This document shows positions 1-11,234 of a stretch of DNA of 64,000 nucleotides, in pieces. Each line of letters opens with the position of its first letter. The stretch's first letter is position 1. A model generated the notes under the pieces. That model did no database searches. It was not told the origin of the DNA and saw nothing but the letters and a program-made list of their open reading frames with translations. Made by a program: the position numbers and the translations under genes. The stretch covers positions 30,076,177 through 30,140,176 of the forward strand of contig CM055113.1 in NCBI GenBank assembly GCA_029204225.1. The letters are read 5' to 3'. Source of the DNA: Diphasiastrum complanatum (lineage: Eukaryota; Streptophyta; Lycopodiopsida; Lycopodiales; Lycopodiaceae).

Positions 1-828
1 CGCCAGCAGTGGAGGAGGCAAATTTTTTTTCTGAGAGCCGTTGGGCGTCCAATCTTCGCAAGTGAATACTTGGCAGGCATCTACTCGACGATACGAAGTT
101 GGTGTGCACGGTGCCGGGTGGGTCTGAGCTTCGTGGAGAGCGAAACGACCCAAATTCGATATTTGGTAAGTGTAGGCTTGATTTTTTGCAATTGTTGACA
201 TTGAGCTGTAGGCAACCAAATCGAGCGTAGTCTGGCTCTAGACCACCTTTCTTCACGCCCACAGTGATTTTTACCGCATCAGTTTTAGCCGTCACGACAC
301 GCCTAGCGAGATTTGAACACCACATTCCAAATGCTTGTGTATTTTGGCCATTTCCACATAATGGCTTGTTGGAAACCGAGTGAGGTGATGTCCTGAGCCT
401 AGAATGCATTTCCACATGCTTGCACAGACTCCTATGACCTCCATTCCGCCGTCTACGTCCGTATCACAAATTTCAATTTTCATGCCCTGATTCCATACTT
501 TTTAGGGTTAGGCGTGGACCATCGTGCAAACATCTGCTAGGGGCGCGGTTTAGGCCCACACTGCACTCCTTTATGCCTGCACGGACTCCGACGCTAACGT
601 CAGTCGCCTGTTATCCCTCATACAGAAATTATTCTATCCCACGCCCTAATCTCATGTTCTTCTTTGGCACTTGATATAATGTGTGAACTGAAATCGTTTC
701 TGATGTATGCTCTGGTATTTTGAGCTCTATTTGAGCTCGGTAATGTTGTTCAATGCAATGTATTTTTTTTTCTACTGAACGTTTGCCTGATTATTTGTTG
801 TTTGCAGGTTTAGGGTCGTGTTGATACG
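1..828. other. Upstream part of hAT1; no gene seen
   Basis: No supported ORF on either strand. A pyrimidine-rich stretch ending in TTTGCAG at about 801-807, shortly before the transposase ATG, looks like a splice acceptor, so a 5' UTR intron is possible. The left terminus of the hAT element (a CATAG end beside a TA repeat, as at 5175) is not found here and must lie before base 1. Confidence 0.4.
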
Positions 829-3800
829 ATGCCAGTGCGGGACCGAGGCCTTTGGGCCGAGGTTGAGCTTACCGACGGGGATGTGGGCACACACCATGGC
901 TCAGGCACCCGCAGATGGAGATGCTTGCATTGCGGTGGTCACTTCACGGGATCACTCACCAGGGTTAGGGCTCACTTGCTACGGGTCAGAGGGCCAGATG
1001 GGCGGACATTGGGCATATATGATTGCCCCAGGATTTCTGATGAGGATCTGCAGAGGTTGTCTACCATGTACGGGCCCGGTACTGCATCACAGGGTTCTAG
1101 ACAGGGACAGGCAGCAGGAGCAGCTACAGGTAGGCATGCAGGAGGGCTCACAGGCAGACAGGCAGGGCCTACCATGGATATTGGGCCCAGTACATCACGG
1201 GCAGGGCATGGTATAGCTGCGGGGCGTAGTACATCATGGGTTGGGCATGGTACAGGTGCAGGGCCCAGTACATCACGGGCAGAGCATGGTACAGCTGCAG
1301 GGCCCAGTACAACACGGGCAGAGCATGGTTTAGGTGCAAGGCCCAGTAGAGCACCTTCAGTTCCATCCGCAGCAGCAGCAGGACCATCAGATGAGCATGT
1401 TGGTTCAGCAGCAGCGGGTGCTTCTCGACCCTCCTCCTCGGCAGCAGATGCACCACATGCTTCGGCAGATGTTGCCAGAGAGAGTGACACACCCACAGAT
1501 CAGCCATCCGTTGGGCATGCCAGACCACGAGCACCATATACACAGCAGAGAGGGGTTAGGCCCAGGCAGCAGACCCTTGATCGATGCGGCTGGCAGAGAG
1601 AGCAGCAGGCCCGTTGCACTCGACTGTGTGGCCAGTTCTTTTACGAGTGCGGCATTGCTTTTGCTGTTGCTGACACTTGGGTGTTCAGGGAGTTCTGTGC
1701 ACACATGGCGGCCGTGGATGCTACATGGACACCTCCCAGGCGAGAGGCACTACGAGGCAGGTTGCTTCGTCAGGAGGAGGAGACCATCACGCGGGAGTTG
1801 AGTTCCATTCGCTCAGCTTGGCAGTAGTAAGTAACTTGTCTTTGTAATCTCTTTGCATGTGTTTAGGATTTACTGGTGCCGTAATTTTTGCATGTAGCTA
1901 ATGGGTGTTTTGCGACAGGTATGGATGCACGATACTGAGCGATGGATGGACCGACATTCGTCGGCGATCCGTCATCAATGTCTTGGTTTCTTGCCCGCTT
2001 GGCACAGTATTCCTACGTGGCGTGGATGCCACTCGAGGTGGTGACGCCATCACAGCCGATTTCATATGGGAGGTCATTAGAGATGTTATTGCTGACATCG
2101 GAGATGAGCACGTGGTTCAGGTTGTCACCGACAACGCCTCGAACTGCAAGCAGATGGGCGAGATTATGATGAGGGAGCACCCCTGCATTGTGTGGACACC
2201 CTGTGTTGCACATTGCATAGACTTGCTCATCCATGACCTATGTGCGCTTCCATGGATCAGAGAGGTATAGTTTGTTCTATTTGCTATGCTTTCTTCCTTC
2301 GATGCTGCTAACCACGTCTCAACTACTGTCTAAACTTTTTTACTGGGTGTTTGTGTTGCAGATCACTTCTACGGCCATGCGCCTGGTCACTTTTGTCACC
2401 AGGAAGAGGCGTGTGTTGGCCCTGTTCCGCACCTTCTCCACCCTAAACCTGAAGAAGCCCGCACCCACACGCTTTGCGTTTTACTTCTTGGTGCTAGAGC
2501 GATTGGTGGTGGTGAAGGATGCATTGCGGCGGATGGTTTCCAGCGTGGCCTTCCGGGACTTTACAGACCTCCCCCATTCGGCATTTTTCCAGTCCACTGT
2601 GTACGACGACGAGTTCTGGAGAGCTGCTGAGGAGATTAGTGGGATCCTACTACCCATTTACAGAGTGCTGCGTCTGGTAGACCGTGAGGGGTGCACCCTC
2701 GGTCTCATTTACGAGTTCATGGAGCGCATCGGCGAGGGGATTCTGTTGTCAGCCTTGGACGAGCATAGGTATGACTCTTCAGTGTCTAGTTTGTTGTTTC
2801 TCACTCGAGTCTGATAGGTTTCTTTTATGCTATGGTTTAGTGATTGTTGTAATTTGTCTGCTGCAGGAGGCGCGAGATCTCATGCATCTGGGAGGCCAGA
2901 TGGACTGACTACTTCCACCGACCCATCCACGCCGTAGCCCACATGTTACACCCCTTGTGGCACTCTACACGAGAGAGGGACGATCCGGAGCTGCACCGGG
3001 GATGGGTGGAGTACACGGAGCGCGTATGGCCCGGACCAGGTACGTGTGAGAAATCATTTGGTAGCAATGTTACTGCAGTATTGTACTCATTGGTAGTGTC
3101 TGAATTTGAGGGGTCTTACATGTGCCATGTTTTTCCTTTTGCCCATGCTCAGTGAGTTTCAGTTCCGAAGGTGGCCGTCCCAAAATAAAGACCAACTGCT
3201 CCATAGAAGATCTCCCTGAAATGGCCATCTCCAACTTTTGACTTCCTGCTTGCGTCTGGTGGGCGTTGTCGCAAATGAAACTAACCCAAGAAACAACATT
3301 GCAAGCCAGCTGCTCGCATTTGAGCGCTTCCAGTTTCCTTTCGATGGAGAGCAGGGTCGGCGGAGGGAGGTCAGCTGAGGCCCGTTACATGGTGGTGCAT
3401 CCACGGGCGCAGCACAGGTGACCTGAGGCGATTGGCTGAGAGAGTCCTTGCACAGGACTGTTCTGTAGGAGCTTGTGAGCGGAATTGGAGCACCTGGGCC
3501 TTGTATCACACGCAGAAGAGGAATAGGTTGTCCATCGAGCAGTGTAGGCGGTTGGTGTTTGTGAACACCAACGGCCGTATGCTGAGGCGCACACGAGGAG
3601 AGGGTCAGATGCTCGAGGTGAGTCACATCATCACCCCTTTTTTCTTGGTATGCTTTGGTGAATTGATTTGCTTTCAAAATATGCAGTGAGTTGCACAATA
3701 CCTGCCTAACAACAATGTATTGTTTTTGGTTGCAGGTGGACCCCGACACTTGCTTGGTGGATTCGATAGCTGCTGCTCCTCGGGCACCACCCACACAGGA

Positions 3801-4611
3801 GGAGATGGATGATGAGATCCATAGAGAGCTCTACAAACAGGCACAGGCTGACGCACGGGCTTTACGACGGCAGAGGAGGACAGAGAGGCAGAGGGAGAGG
3901 GCTGAGGAGGGAGATGACGAGGTCTCGGAGGGTGGAGAGATGCTCGGGGTAGACTATGTGGAGGAGGAGGAGTGGGTTGAGGGAGATACAGAGGAGGACG
4001 AGGAGATGTGGGCGGAGGCACAGGGGGATGACCTGGCTGACCTACTGGTGGACCCTGATGCAGAGACAGAGGAGCAACCAGCCATTCCTGCACGTAGGCC
4101 TAGGGGGAGACCTAGAGGTTCTAGGAGGGGGGGGCTGAGTACTCTTTTTGTAGACAGGAGTGGAGCATCACAGGCAGTCGTCGGCCAGGCATCATCACAG
4201 TGGGTAGGGCCATCCCAGGGCGTAGGGTTACGGCCACCTGACACACAGGCACGACGGAGTAGACACAGGGCTGGGGGCAGCCAGATGGGGGCCAGAGGAG
4301 GGGAGAGAGGCAGAGGCAGAGGCAGAGGTAGAGGCAGGGAGAGGGGGGTGGTCCAGAGCCAGGGCACGCAGCAGGGATCCAGAGCACGCAGCAGAGCCAG
4401 GGCCACACCACAACATATGGCTCCCTCCAGTTCCGATTCATCTGCGGACCCATGGGATCTGCAGTCCACAGATTCGGATGACTTATCCTACCATGACTCT
4501 GACGAGCCGTATAGTTTTCATTACATTCATGGAACATCATTGTACCCCTTTTTGGTGCCATGTGGCCCGATATTATATATTATGATGATCCTATTCACAG
4601 CATTGTCGTGA
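829..4611 (+). CDS. hAT transposase-like protein (BED finger, DUF659, hAT dimerisation region, AT-hook tail), six exons
   Basis: Probable exons: 829-1826, 1919-2264, 2362-2768, 2867-3039, 3153-3617 and 3736-4611, with five GT-AG introns of about 90-120 nt. Exon 1 encodes a BED-like finger (CLHCGGHF, then RAHLL and a late Cys) and a low-complexity linker. Exon 2 has the DUF659/hAT core: ILSDGWTD, VVTDNASNC and CVAHCIDLLI, the Asp and Cys/His blocks expected of hAT transposases. Exon 5 has the C-terminal dimerisation signature CERNWSTW followed by KRNRL. Exon 6 encodes an acidic coil, an AT-hook (RRPRGRPRG) and an RG-rich run. The homologue at 5539-10411 supports the exon joins. Oddities: the exon 1/2 join reads TAG between Gln and Tyr, and exon 5 needs at least one frameshift near 3360, so this copy is probably a pseudogene. 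In life it would bind TIRs and excise or insert the element in the nucleus. Confidence 0.72.
1182..1345 (+). repeat. 39-bp tandem repeat inside hAT1 exon 1 (about four copies)
   Basis: The unit encodes 13 residues of the type GPSTSRAEHGTAA, repeated four times with substitutions. The period is a multiple of three, so the frame is kept. The region is a Gly/Ser/Ala-rich linker between the BED finger and the catalytic core. Confidence 0.8.
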
Positions 4612-5124
4612 TTCAGTATTGTTCTTTGTGGTTTTAGTTCAGTAACTTTGGTTTTATGGTTTATGATTTATGGTTGTAGAGAGAGAGAGAGAGAGAGTAT
4701 GGTTGTTTTGTCAAAAATTGTTTCATTTAAGGCTAAAGTTCAGAATGATTCAGCTAGGTTTTTGTTCAGCATGGTTTTAGTTCCGTTTGTTGTGAATCGT
4801 GATCAGAGAGATAGAGAGAGCGAGAATCAGAGAAAGGGAGATTCCTGCTATGTTCACTAGGAATGCCCCAATGTGTTCTCTTTTTTTTATATGGGATGCA
4901 GCTTTAGCGTAAAGGGACCATCCTGCACCTGAAACAGTCGGTAAACTACACAATCACCCTCGATCAGAGCTTTCATCTAATACCCATATTGCACAAAAAA
5001 ATTGCAAAAAAAAAAAAAAAAATTTCGATTCTACACGATTCTGGGAAAATCCCGAATAGCGAATCGGGATCGCGATTCTGATCGCGATTCTAAATCGCGA
5101 TTCGCGAGTCGCGGTGCAACTATG
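4612..5124. other. hAT1 3' region and CpG-rich right terminus
   Basis: It begins with AT-rich 3' sequence. An (AG)n tract near 4678-4698 is flanked on both sides by TATGGTTGT. From about 5030 the sequence changes to repeated TCGCGATTC-type words (a CpG-rich, self-complementary cluster) and ends in CTATG at 5124. These are probably subterminal repeats of the transposon. Confidence 0.5.

Positions 5125-5174
<50 letters not shown>
5125..5174. repeat. (AT)n microsatellite between hAT1 and hAT2
   Basis: About 50 bp of AT dinucleotide with one C. It is bounded on the left by CTATG and on the right by CATAG, so the two transposon ends face each other across it and the whole is an inverted repeat centred on the AT run. 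Confidence 0.9.
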
Positions 5175-5176
<2 letters not shown>

Positions 5177-5266
5177 TAGATCCAGCGGAGTATGGATCCG
5201 CGGATCCCGGTACCGCGGATCCATACTGATCCGCGGTACCACAATATATATTATTTTTTATTATTT
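5175..5266 (+). repeat. hAT2 left terminal inverted repeat with hairpin
   Basis: CATAG terminus, then a perfect inverted repeat with 14-bp arms (5190-5203 and 5213-5226, 9-nt spacer) built on GGATCCGCGG, then GCGGTACCACAA (5233-5244) and an AT-rich stretch. The last two blocks recur in inverted order at the right end (12111-12143). Confidence 0.62.
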
Positions 5267-7030
5267 AATATATCAATATTTTCTTTTTTAACCTAATCCC
5301 CCCCCCTCGCTTCATCTCTCTCCCTGCCCGTCGCGCCCTCTCTCCCTGTTGTCCGCGCCCTCTCTGTTGTATGCCCATCGCCCTACTGTCCGCGCCCTCC
5401 CGACTGTCTTCGCATTGCACTGATCGCGTCCTCCCCTGCTATTGCTATTTCGGCCTTTATTGTGGTGTTTTCAAGCCTTCCAACTCCTATCGCACCCACA
5501 GAGATCTCTGCCTTCTTTTCCCAGTCCTTTCTACAGAGATGGTGCATTCCAACCTTGCCGATCTGTGGGACGAGGTGGAGATTGTCAGGCAGGTTCCCGA
5601 CAAGTCTAACAAGTCCGATGCAAGGATAGCGCGCTGTCGATATTGCCTGACCGAGTTCGTTGCCACCGCTCACTCGCCTTAAAGGCCACCTACTCGGCGC
5701 ACGCGCGAGAGATGGTGGCACACTGAATGCTGCCCCTTGTGCCAGCATGTCCGTTCCCGTCAGGCAGCGACTTTTGGATACCTACGAGCCACGTCTTGTG
5801 GCGGGGGAGAACACCATTTCGGAGGGTGTTCTTCGGTTTTGCACCGCTCCTTACGTGGTTGACCCCGAGTTGTTGCCTGCTTGGCTGGCACGCACGAGGA
5901 GAGGGAGTGCATCCTCGTCCAGTCCCTTTGCCCCTCATCCCTCTCAGACAGTTCCGCCTCACGCACCCCCATCTGCACCCATTCCGGTGGATCCTGTCCC
6001 ACCGCGTCCGCCAGTTGCCACTGTGGTTCCACCACCACCTACTGTTGCTCGCACTCCCCCAGTTTACGACTTTCTCATGGACTCTCCACCTCCCGAGCAG
6101 GAGCAGGCCCCGGATGCCAGTGACGAGGCCATCCAAGATGTTGAGGAGATCCCTTCCTCCCTCCCTTCACATCCGGATGACCTCCCTACCCAGCAGTTTT
6201 CGTATCCCATGCCAGATGTCCACCCTCCACCAGTGTACCCCACTTACGTTGCTGCACCCATCCCGGCCAGTGCATCCCACTCTCCCCATTCCACGTCTAC
6301 AGCTGATGCATCCACTAGTGCCCAGCCTGTCGCGTCATCATCCATTCTCGTCACGTTTGGTGCACCGTGCTGGAGGTCCGCTACCCGTCGCCCAGCTGGG
6401 AGAGTTCTTAGGCAGCAGAGCATTCGCGGCGCGCATCAGCCGCACATGGATAGAGAGGCCACACAGGCCGTGGCCAGCCTGATTTATGAGCTGAACCTTC
6501 CATTTGCCATCACCGACTCCAAGCCCTTCAGAAGGGCCTTCCGCCTTGCACAGTCTGTCAACCCTAGCTGGAGAGTCCCTAGTTCAGAGGTTGTCCGCAC
6601 ACACATGCTGAGGGATAGGGTCGAGTCATTGTCTAGAGAGATAGAGCCTCTACGTCGCCACTGGGCCACTTACGGTTGCAGCATCATCTCCGATGGCTGG
6701 ACAGATGTCAGGAGGAGGCCGATCCTCAACATATTGGTCTCCAACTGCATGGGCACACAGTTTTTGAGGGCAGTGGATTGCAGCAGGGGGGGGAGAGTCA
6801 TATCTGCAGAGTTCATGTTTGATGTCATCAGGTCTTCCATCCTGTCCATAGGCCCACAGCATGTCGTCACAGTGGTGACGGACAATGCCACGAACTGCAT
6901 TCAGATGGGTGTACTGCTAGAGGCCGAGTTCCCTCACATTGTTCATACCTCCTGTGCCGCGCACGGCATAGACCTTCTGATGGGGGACATAGGTGCACTT
7001 CCCTGGGTTAGAGCCATCGTCCGTGAGGCC

Positions 7031-7066
7031 CTCTTCCTGGTGACTTTCAAAAGTCACCAGGAAGAG
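7031..7066 (+). repeat. Perfect 36-bp fold-back inside the hAT2 transposase gene
   Basis: Arms of 17 bp (CTCTTCCTGGTGACTTT and its complement) with a 2-nt spacer. At the matching site hAT1 has an imperfect palindrome and is 4 nt shorter, so the insertion that perfects the stem also breaks the reading frame. Confidence 0.85.
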
Positions 7067-8639
7067 GCGTGTTCTTGCCATGTTCCGGGTGTTCAGCCAT
7101 CTAGACCTCCGTAAGCCAGCCCCCACACGCTTTGCATTCGACTTGGTGGTCATCGACCGTCTGATCAAGGGTAGGGCGCAGCTTCTACAGATGGTTGCCA
7201 GTGATCTTTGGTGTGCCAGTACATTTCCGCGCACTGAGGATGGGGAGCACTTTTCTTCCACGATGAGGGGAGACCAGTTCTGGAGGGATGCACAGACATT
7301 GTCAGGACTGCTTCGAGCACTTTACATTGTGCTCCGCATGGCTGACAGCGAGGGGTCGACACTTGGACTGGTATATGAGCTCATGGACTGGATTGGACAG
7401 TTCCTACAGCTGCCCATCTTGCAGCCAGAGAGGTAAGCGGTATAGTAATGTAATTGGCCTTTATCTTTTTAGTAATTGCTAGTTTGTTTTTCTGTCAATG
7501 TTAAGTTTTTTCGTAATGCCCTACACCACATGCCTCTCACCTGCAGGATGACCGAGCTGAAGTTCATCTGGGAGACGCGGTGGAACTACTGCCACAGGAG
7601 TATCCACAGCGTTGCACACATACTGCATCCCCTCTTCCTCTCTCCGACACAGATCGCAGACAGGGAGCTCGAGGCCGATTGGCTTCAGTACATTCACAGA
7701 GTGGGTCCACACATTGGTTTGGATCCTATCAGGCTCATGGAGGAGCTCGCTACATTTCGTTTTGGCATGGGCACATTTGGCCACCCGGCTGCTCGGGATC
7801 CAGAGAGGAGGCAGCTACCCATTACCTGGTGGACCATGTTCGGTAGCACATACCCATCTATACAGCGTCTTGCACTGCGTGTCCTTTCTCAGGTATGCAT
7901 CTCATTTTATCCTCCATTGCTGTGTTTCGTTGAAGACAATGTGCTGAAGTATTTCAATGCACGTACCACAAGACTGTGCTGCCTCTGTGTGTGAGCGTAA
8001 TTGGAGCACATGGGCACTCATTCACACGAGGAGAAGAAACCGGTTGTCAGTGAGTCAATTGGAGCGGTTGTTGTTCTGTAGCACCAACGCACGTCTCGCC
8101 AGGAGACTTCCGACCATTACGAGCGCATTGCAGGTGATAAGCTAATCTTTCATAGCATGTTGGTTGACTCCTGGTATGTTGGTTTCATTTCTTGATAGAG
8201 TTGTCTCCCTGACATGCAAATTTTAAACCTTGCAGACGAAGATATATGATTTGGAGCGCCAGGTTGACTTGCCTACGGACAGCACCCATCCCATGCTTGC
8301 AGATGACCTGGGCACACAGTTGATGGCAGAGAGAGAGAGGGAGCTTGCCGAGATGAGAGAGAGAGAGAGCTTGAGCTTGAGCACAGAGAGCCTCCATTGT
8401 ACGAGGCAGATGAGCCAGTGTCAGAGGATGATCAGGATGAGGATGAGCCCATTCGGGTTGTGTTCGCTAGATCAGAGCGGGATGAGGCATATGATACAGG
8501 TGTTGGGCACACACCTAGAGCAGGGATCACAGGTGCATCACGTGGTAGAGGTGGGACACATGCCACAGATTATACTGGGAGACGGGCAGGGCACACAGGG
8601 GGGGCCAGTGGCATACCTTCCTATCTTGATATGATGGAG

Positions 8640-9280
8640 GAGGCTCCTAATAGGGGGCAAAGATTGAATAAACAAGTGAATCAGATACACGAATCGTAGC
8701 AGACAGATATTCACTTGAGATCATACAATCATTCAAAATAATATGCGCATAACAGCTACAATATTATCTATTGATCTTCTGATTTCAAGCATTGTGCGAC
8801 AAATCCACAGAGTGCATTGGCGTGAGAGAAATACAATTCTCTCACGAATAATGTCTTGCTCACTAGCGGACTTCTGGATCTGCTGATCCTTTTACAAAAT
8901 TGTCTCGCTCACAGGTGGACATGAATTCTGTATATTTTCATCTTACAATATTATGCATCAAGCAGAAAGTATATGGTTCGCGAACTTTTTCGTGTCGCAT
9001 CGTGTAACTTCCAGATCAAAAAGATTAAACATCTACAACTAATCACGAACTACAAGAGTGGCAGTAGCTTCTGCTGATGTCATGATACGCCCATTTCGTC
9101 AAGGAACTGTTTGAGCCAAATTATTTCATTGGCCATCTTTGTTGCTGCTACGTACTCTGCTTCGCAGGATGACTGAGCCACAATGGTCTACTTCTTGCGG
9201 ACCTAGAGAATTGATGCTCCTGACGCGATTGGTTTACCTTCCACAGCTGCTTGGATGTGTGCATCACAGAGCCATAGGCA
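8640..9280 (-). mobile_element. Ty1/copia 3' fragment (RNase H plus noncoding) inside hAT2
   Basis: On the minus strand about 9270-9085 reads as copia RNase H: LCDAH, then a stop-containing stretch, then TIVAQSSCEAEYVAA and EIIWLKQFLDEMG. Two TAG codons replace expected sense codons near KKQ. The remaining AT-rich part (8640-9085) is probably 3' noncoding or LTR sequence. Boundaries are approximate; no LTR pair or target duplication was identified. Confidence 0.6.
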
Positions 9281-10411
9281 TTTCTATGACAGCACACCCG
9301 AGGAGTCACCAGATGACTTTGATTGTACCGATTGGGAGGCCATGCAGGGTCTGCATGGTGCACAGGATGAGGCACGGGATGATCCAGAGGATGGTGCTCA
9401 TGATGAGTCCCAGAGCCCAGAGCATTTGTATTCGGATGCCCAGCTGAAGACTTGATTGCAGACTTGGATTTAGAGGCCCAGTAGATGCCGAGCGTCAGGG
9501 CACCCCCATCCTCTCTAGCCAGCATGCCCTACACAGAGTCTCAGCCAGAGCAGCTACACGAGGTGCCTGTAGTTCCTCCAGTTCCTCAGAGGGTGTATGT
9601 GCGCCGCACAGCACCTCCAGTGCCACCGATACCGTTGAGGCCTGCAGCCCCTTCATCGCCATCCACTTTTGCAGCAGCAGGTCTCCATGGCAGGCCATCA
9701 TCTGTGCCCAGATCTTCTCTTGCAGCACCCACATCTACAGACGCTCCTCCAGTGGCAGCACCCACAGCACATCCTCCTCCATTGGCAACACCCACGGCAC
9801 CGGCTCCTCCTTTGGCAGCACCAAGGATGTACCAGTACCGTCCACCACAGCGCCCCTTTCAGTACTTATCGCCGCTGTACTTGCCTCCTGCAGGGACGGC
9901 CCCTCCACATCTAGTTCCTCCACCAGCAGCAGGCCCACGGGCACACACTCCTCGGACCTATCCTCCACTATCAGCTGCACAGGGACACCCATCCAAAGCT
10001 ACTCTATCCCAGTCGGCCGCAGCTTAGGCCCAGCCTAGTCAGCCAGGTGATCTGCATGGGGGTGATGAGGCATTGACGGCTCCCCTCATCCGCAAGAGGC
10101 CAGGAAGGCCCAAGGGTGCACCGAACAAGAAAGGTAGGGCACAGAAACTGCCAGGGAAGAGAGGACGACCTTGCAGGGCTCCAGTTGCTGGCAGAGGTGC
10201 AGTATTACAGCCAGCTGCAGCAGGTGGTGTTGGTTTAGCCTGCTTGGGGGCTGATGCGGAGGCAGATTGGGAGGATGAGGATGACGAGTCTTCCCCCTCA
10301 AATACACAGCCCATGCCAGTACCAGACAGACATAGATATCAGTTGCGAGAGTCAGCTCGAGGCCCTGAGTTGTCTCCGGAGCCTTCATCTGAGTTTGAGG
10401 CAGAGCATTGA

Positions 10412-10910
10412 TTGTAGCTCTATCATTTTATTTTAAGCAGTTTGATATCATGTTCCATGTTTGGCGGCCAGATAGTCGAACACGGTATTCAGACCATTTT
10501 TCATATTATATTTAGTGTTGGACGTATTCTATTCACTGCACAATGTGTATTTGTCAATTTGTAATTGTGATGTTCTACTTGCAGTTTTACTTCAAATGGT
10601 GTGTGCATGTTTTCAATTAGTTTTCACTATAGAGTTTGAGAGCATATGCAGAACACAGAAATACAACCCCCCTGATAGCATTTCATAATCACATACATCA
10701 GATTGCAATACACAAGGCAAGCATTGCACAAATAACACACCGTACATTAATTCATCAGATGTATCAAAATTACAATACGTATTCCCGCCGCATACGGCTG
10801 GGGCTGTTCTTTACACCATGCTAGACACTAAATACTGCCTCATCTACTGATGAACATTACATAACAACAATCAGCCACATACGGCTAGACCCCATCTATG
10901 CTAAACATTC
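10412..10910. other. hAT2 transposase 3' flank; no gene seen
   Basis: AT-rich sequence between two convergent genes. It probably holds the 3' UTRs of the transposase (plus) and the coiled-coil ORF (minus). A 62-residue ORF at 10636-10824 shows no recognisable motif and is left out. Confidence 0.4.
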
Positions 10911-11234
10911 CTATGGATCCTCCACTGACTCCACGCCCTCGTCAGGAGCATTGTTATGTCGCTCTCGCTCTGCCTCCTGGTCATCCCGACGTCTGGCCGC
11001 CCTTTCCCTGACCATGATGAGCTGCCGTCGTGTGAAGTTCATTCCAATCTGCTCATCCAAATCCAGCTCGACAGCAGGGGCAGGGGCCACAGCGGGGGCG
11101 GGGATCTGCAGCTCTGGGTGTCTCTGCCGAGTCTCTCGCAGCATCTCTGCAATGTCTGCCTCTTGCTTCCGATGCCTTTCGTTGTGCCTTCGGACCTCTT
11201 CCTCGAGCTTCCTCCTGGCTTCGCCCTCCGCCAT
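10911..11234 (-). CDS. Unrecognised 107-residue charged coiled-coil protein, convergent to the hAT2 transposase
   Basis: The minus-strand ORF starts with ATG at 11234 and ends at 10911. The first half is a highly charged helix (KLEEEVRRHNERHRKQEAD), likely a coiled coil. An Ala/Pro hinge (APAVAPAPAVE) follows, then a second basic/acidic helix (MNFTRRQLIMVRERAARRRD) and an acidic tail. It has no zinc finger, membrane segment or catalytic motif. The GC content is high, like the hAT coding exons and unlike the AT-rich flank, and the sequence has the amino-acid composition of a real protein. It lies inside the hAT2 inverted repeats, tail to tail with the transposase. It could be an accessory ORF of the element, a captured host fragment, or chance. 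No function is assigned. Confidence 0.45.
   Translation of the reverse strand: MAEGEARRKLEEEVRRHNERHRKQEADIAEMLRETRQRHPELQIPAPAVAPAPAVELDLDEQIGMNFTRRQLIMVRERAARRRDDQEAERERHNNAPDEGVESVEDP

Larger units (their letters stand above)
1..5124 (+). mobile_element. hAT-type DNA transposon (hAT1), left end outside window
   Basis: The segment contains a DUF659/hAT transposase gene on the plus strand and ends on the right in CTATG at 5120-5124, directly against a TA microsatellite. Read inward from its end this is CATAGTTGCACCGCG, which resembles the right end of the neighbouring hAT2 (CATAGTGGCACGTGG, 12237 inward). That shared terminus is the reason for putting the boundary here. The right end carries a CpG-rich inverted-repeat cluster. 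hAT TIRs are usually short, which fits. Confidence 0.6.
5539..10411 (+). pseudogene. hAT transposase gene of hAT2, broken by frameshifts, stops and an insertion
   Basis: Start chosen at 5539. The first 47 residues lead into a BED-like finger (CRYC), then a one-base shift near 5675 moves to the long frame 5660-7050 (TRLKGHLL, proline-rich linker, SDGWTDVRRR, VVTDNATNC, CAAHGIDLLM). A four-base insertion at 7049-7052 shifts the frame to 7075-7432. Introns are 7433-7546 (GT-AG), about 7893-7972 and 8134-8235. The hAT dimerisation block CERNWSTW is near 7985-8010. A slip in the GA-rich stretch near 8360 precedes an acidic tail. About 640 bp of copia sequence interrupts the tail near 8640-9280. 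It then resumes as an acidic, a proline-rich (to 10024) and an AT-hook segment (RKRPGRPKG, GKRGRP), with TAG stops at 9482 and 10025 following an open frame. The final stop is near 10411. The order of domains matches hAT1. Confidence 0.7.

Noticed and set aside
972-1496. 174-codon minus-strand ORF and other overlapping ORFs in hAT1 exon 1
   Set aside because: Shadows of the GC-rich, repeat-bearing exon 1; no motif and opposite to the spliced gene.
3159-3794. 211-codon minus-strand ORF
   Set aside because: It is antisense to hAT1 exons 5 and 6, whose plus-strand frames carry the transposase motifs; its own sequence shows no domain.
10911-11234. Assignment of the coiled-coil ORF to a Myb/SANT accessory protein of a Harbinger-type element
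   Set aside because: The tryptophan pattern of Myb/SANT is absent; it stays unassigned.
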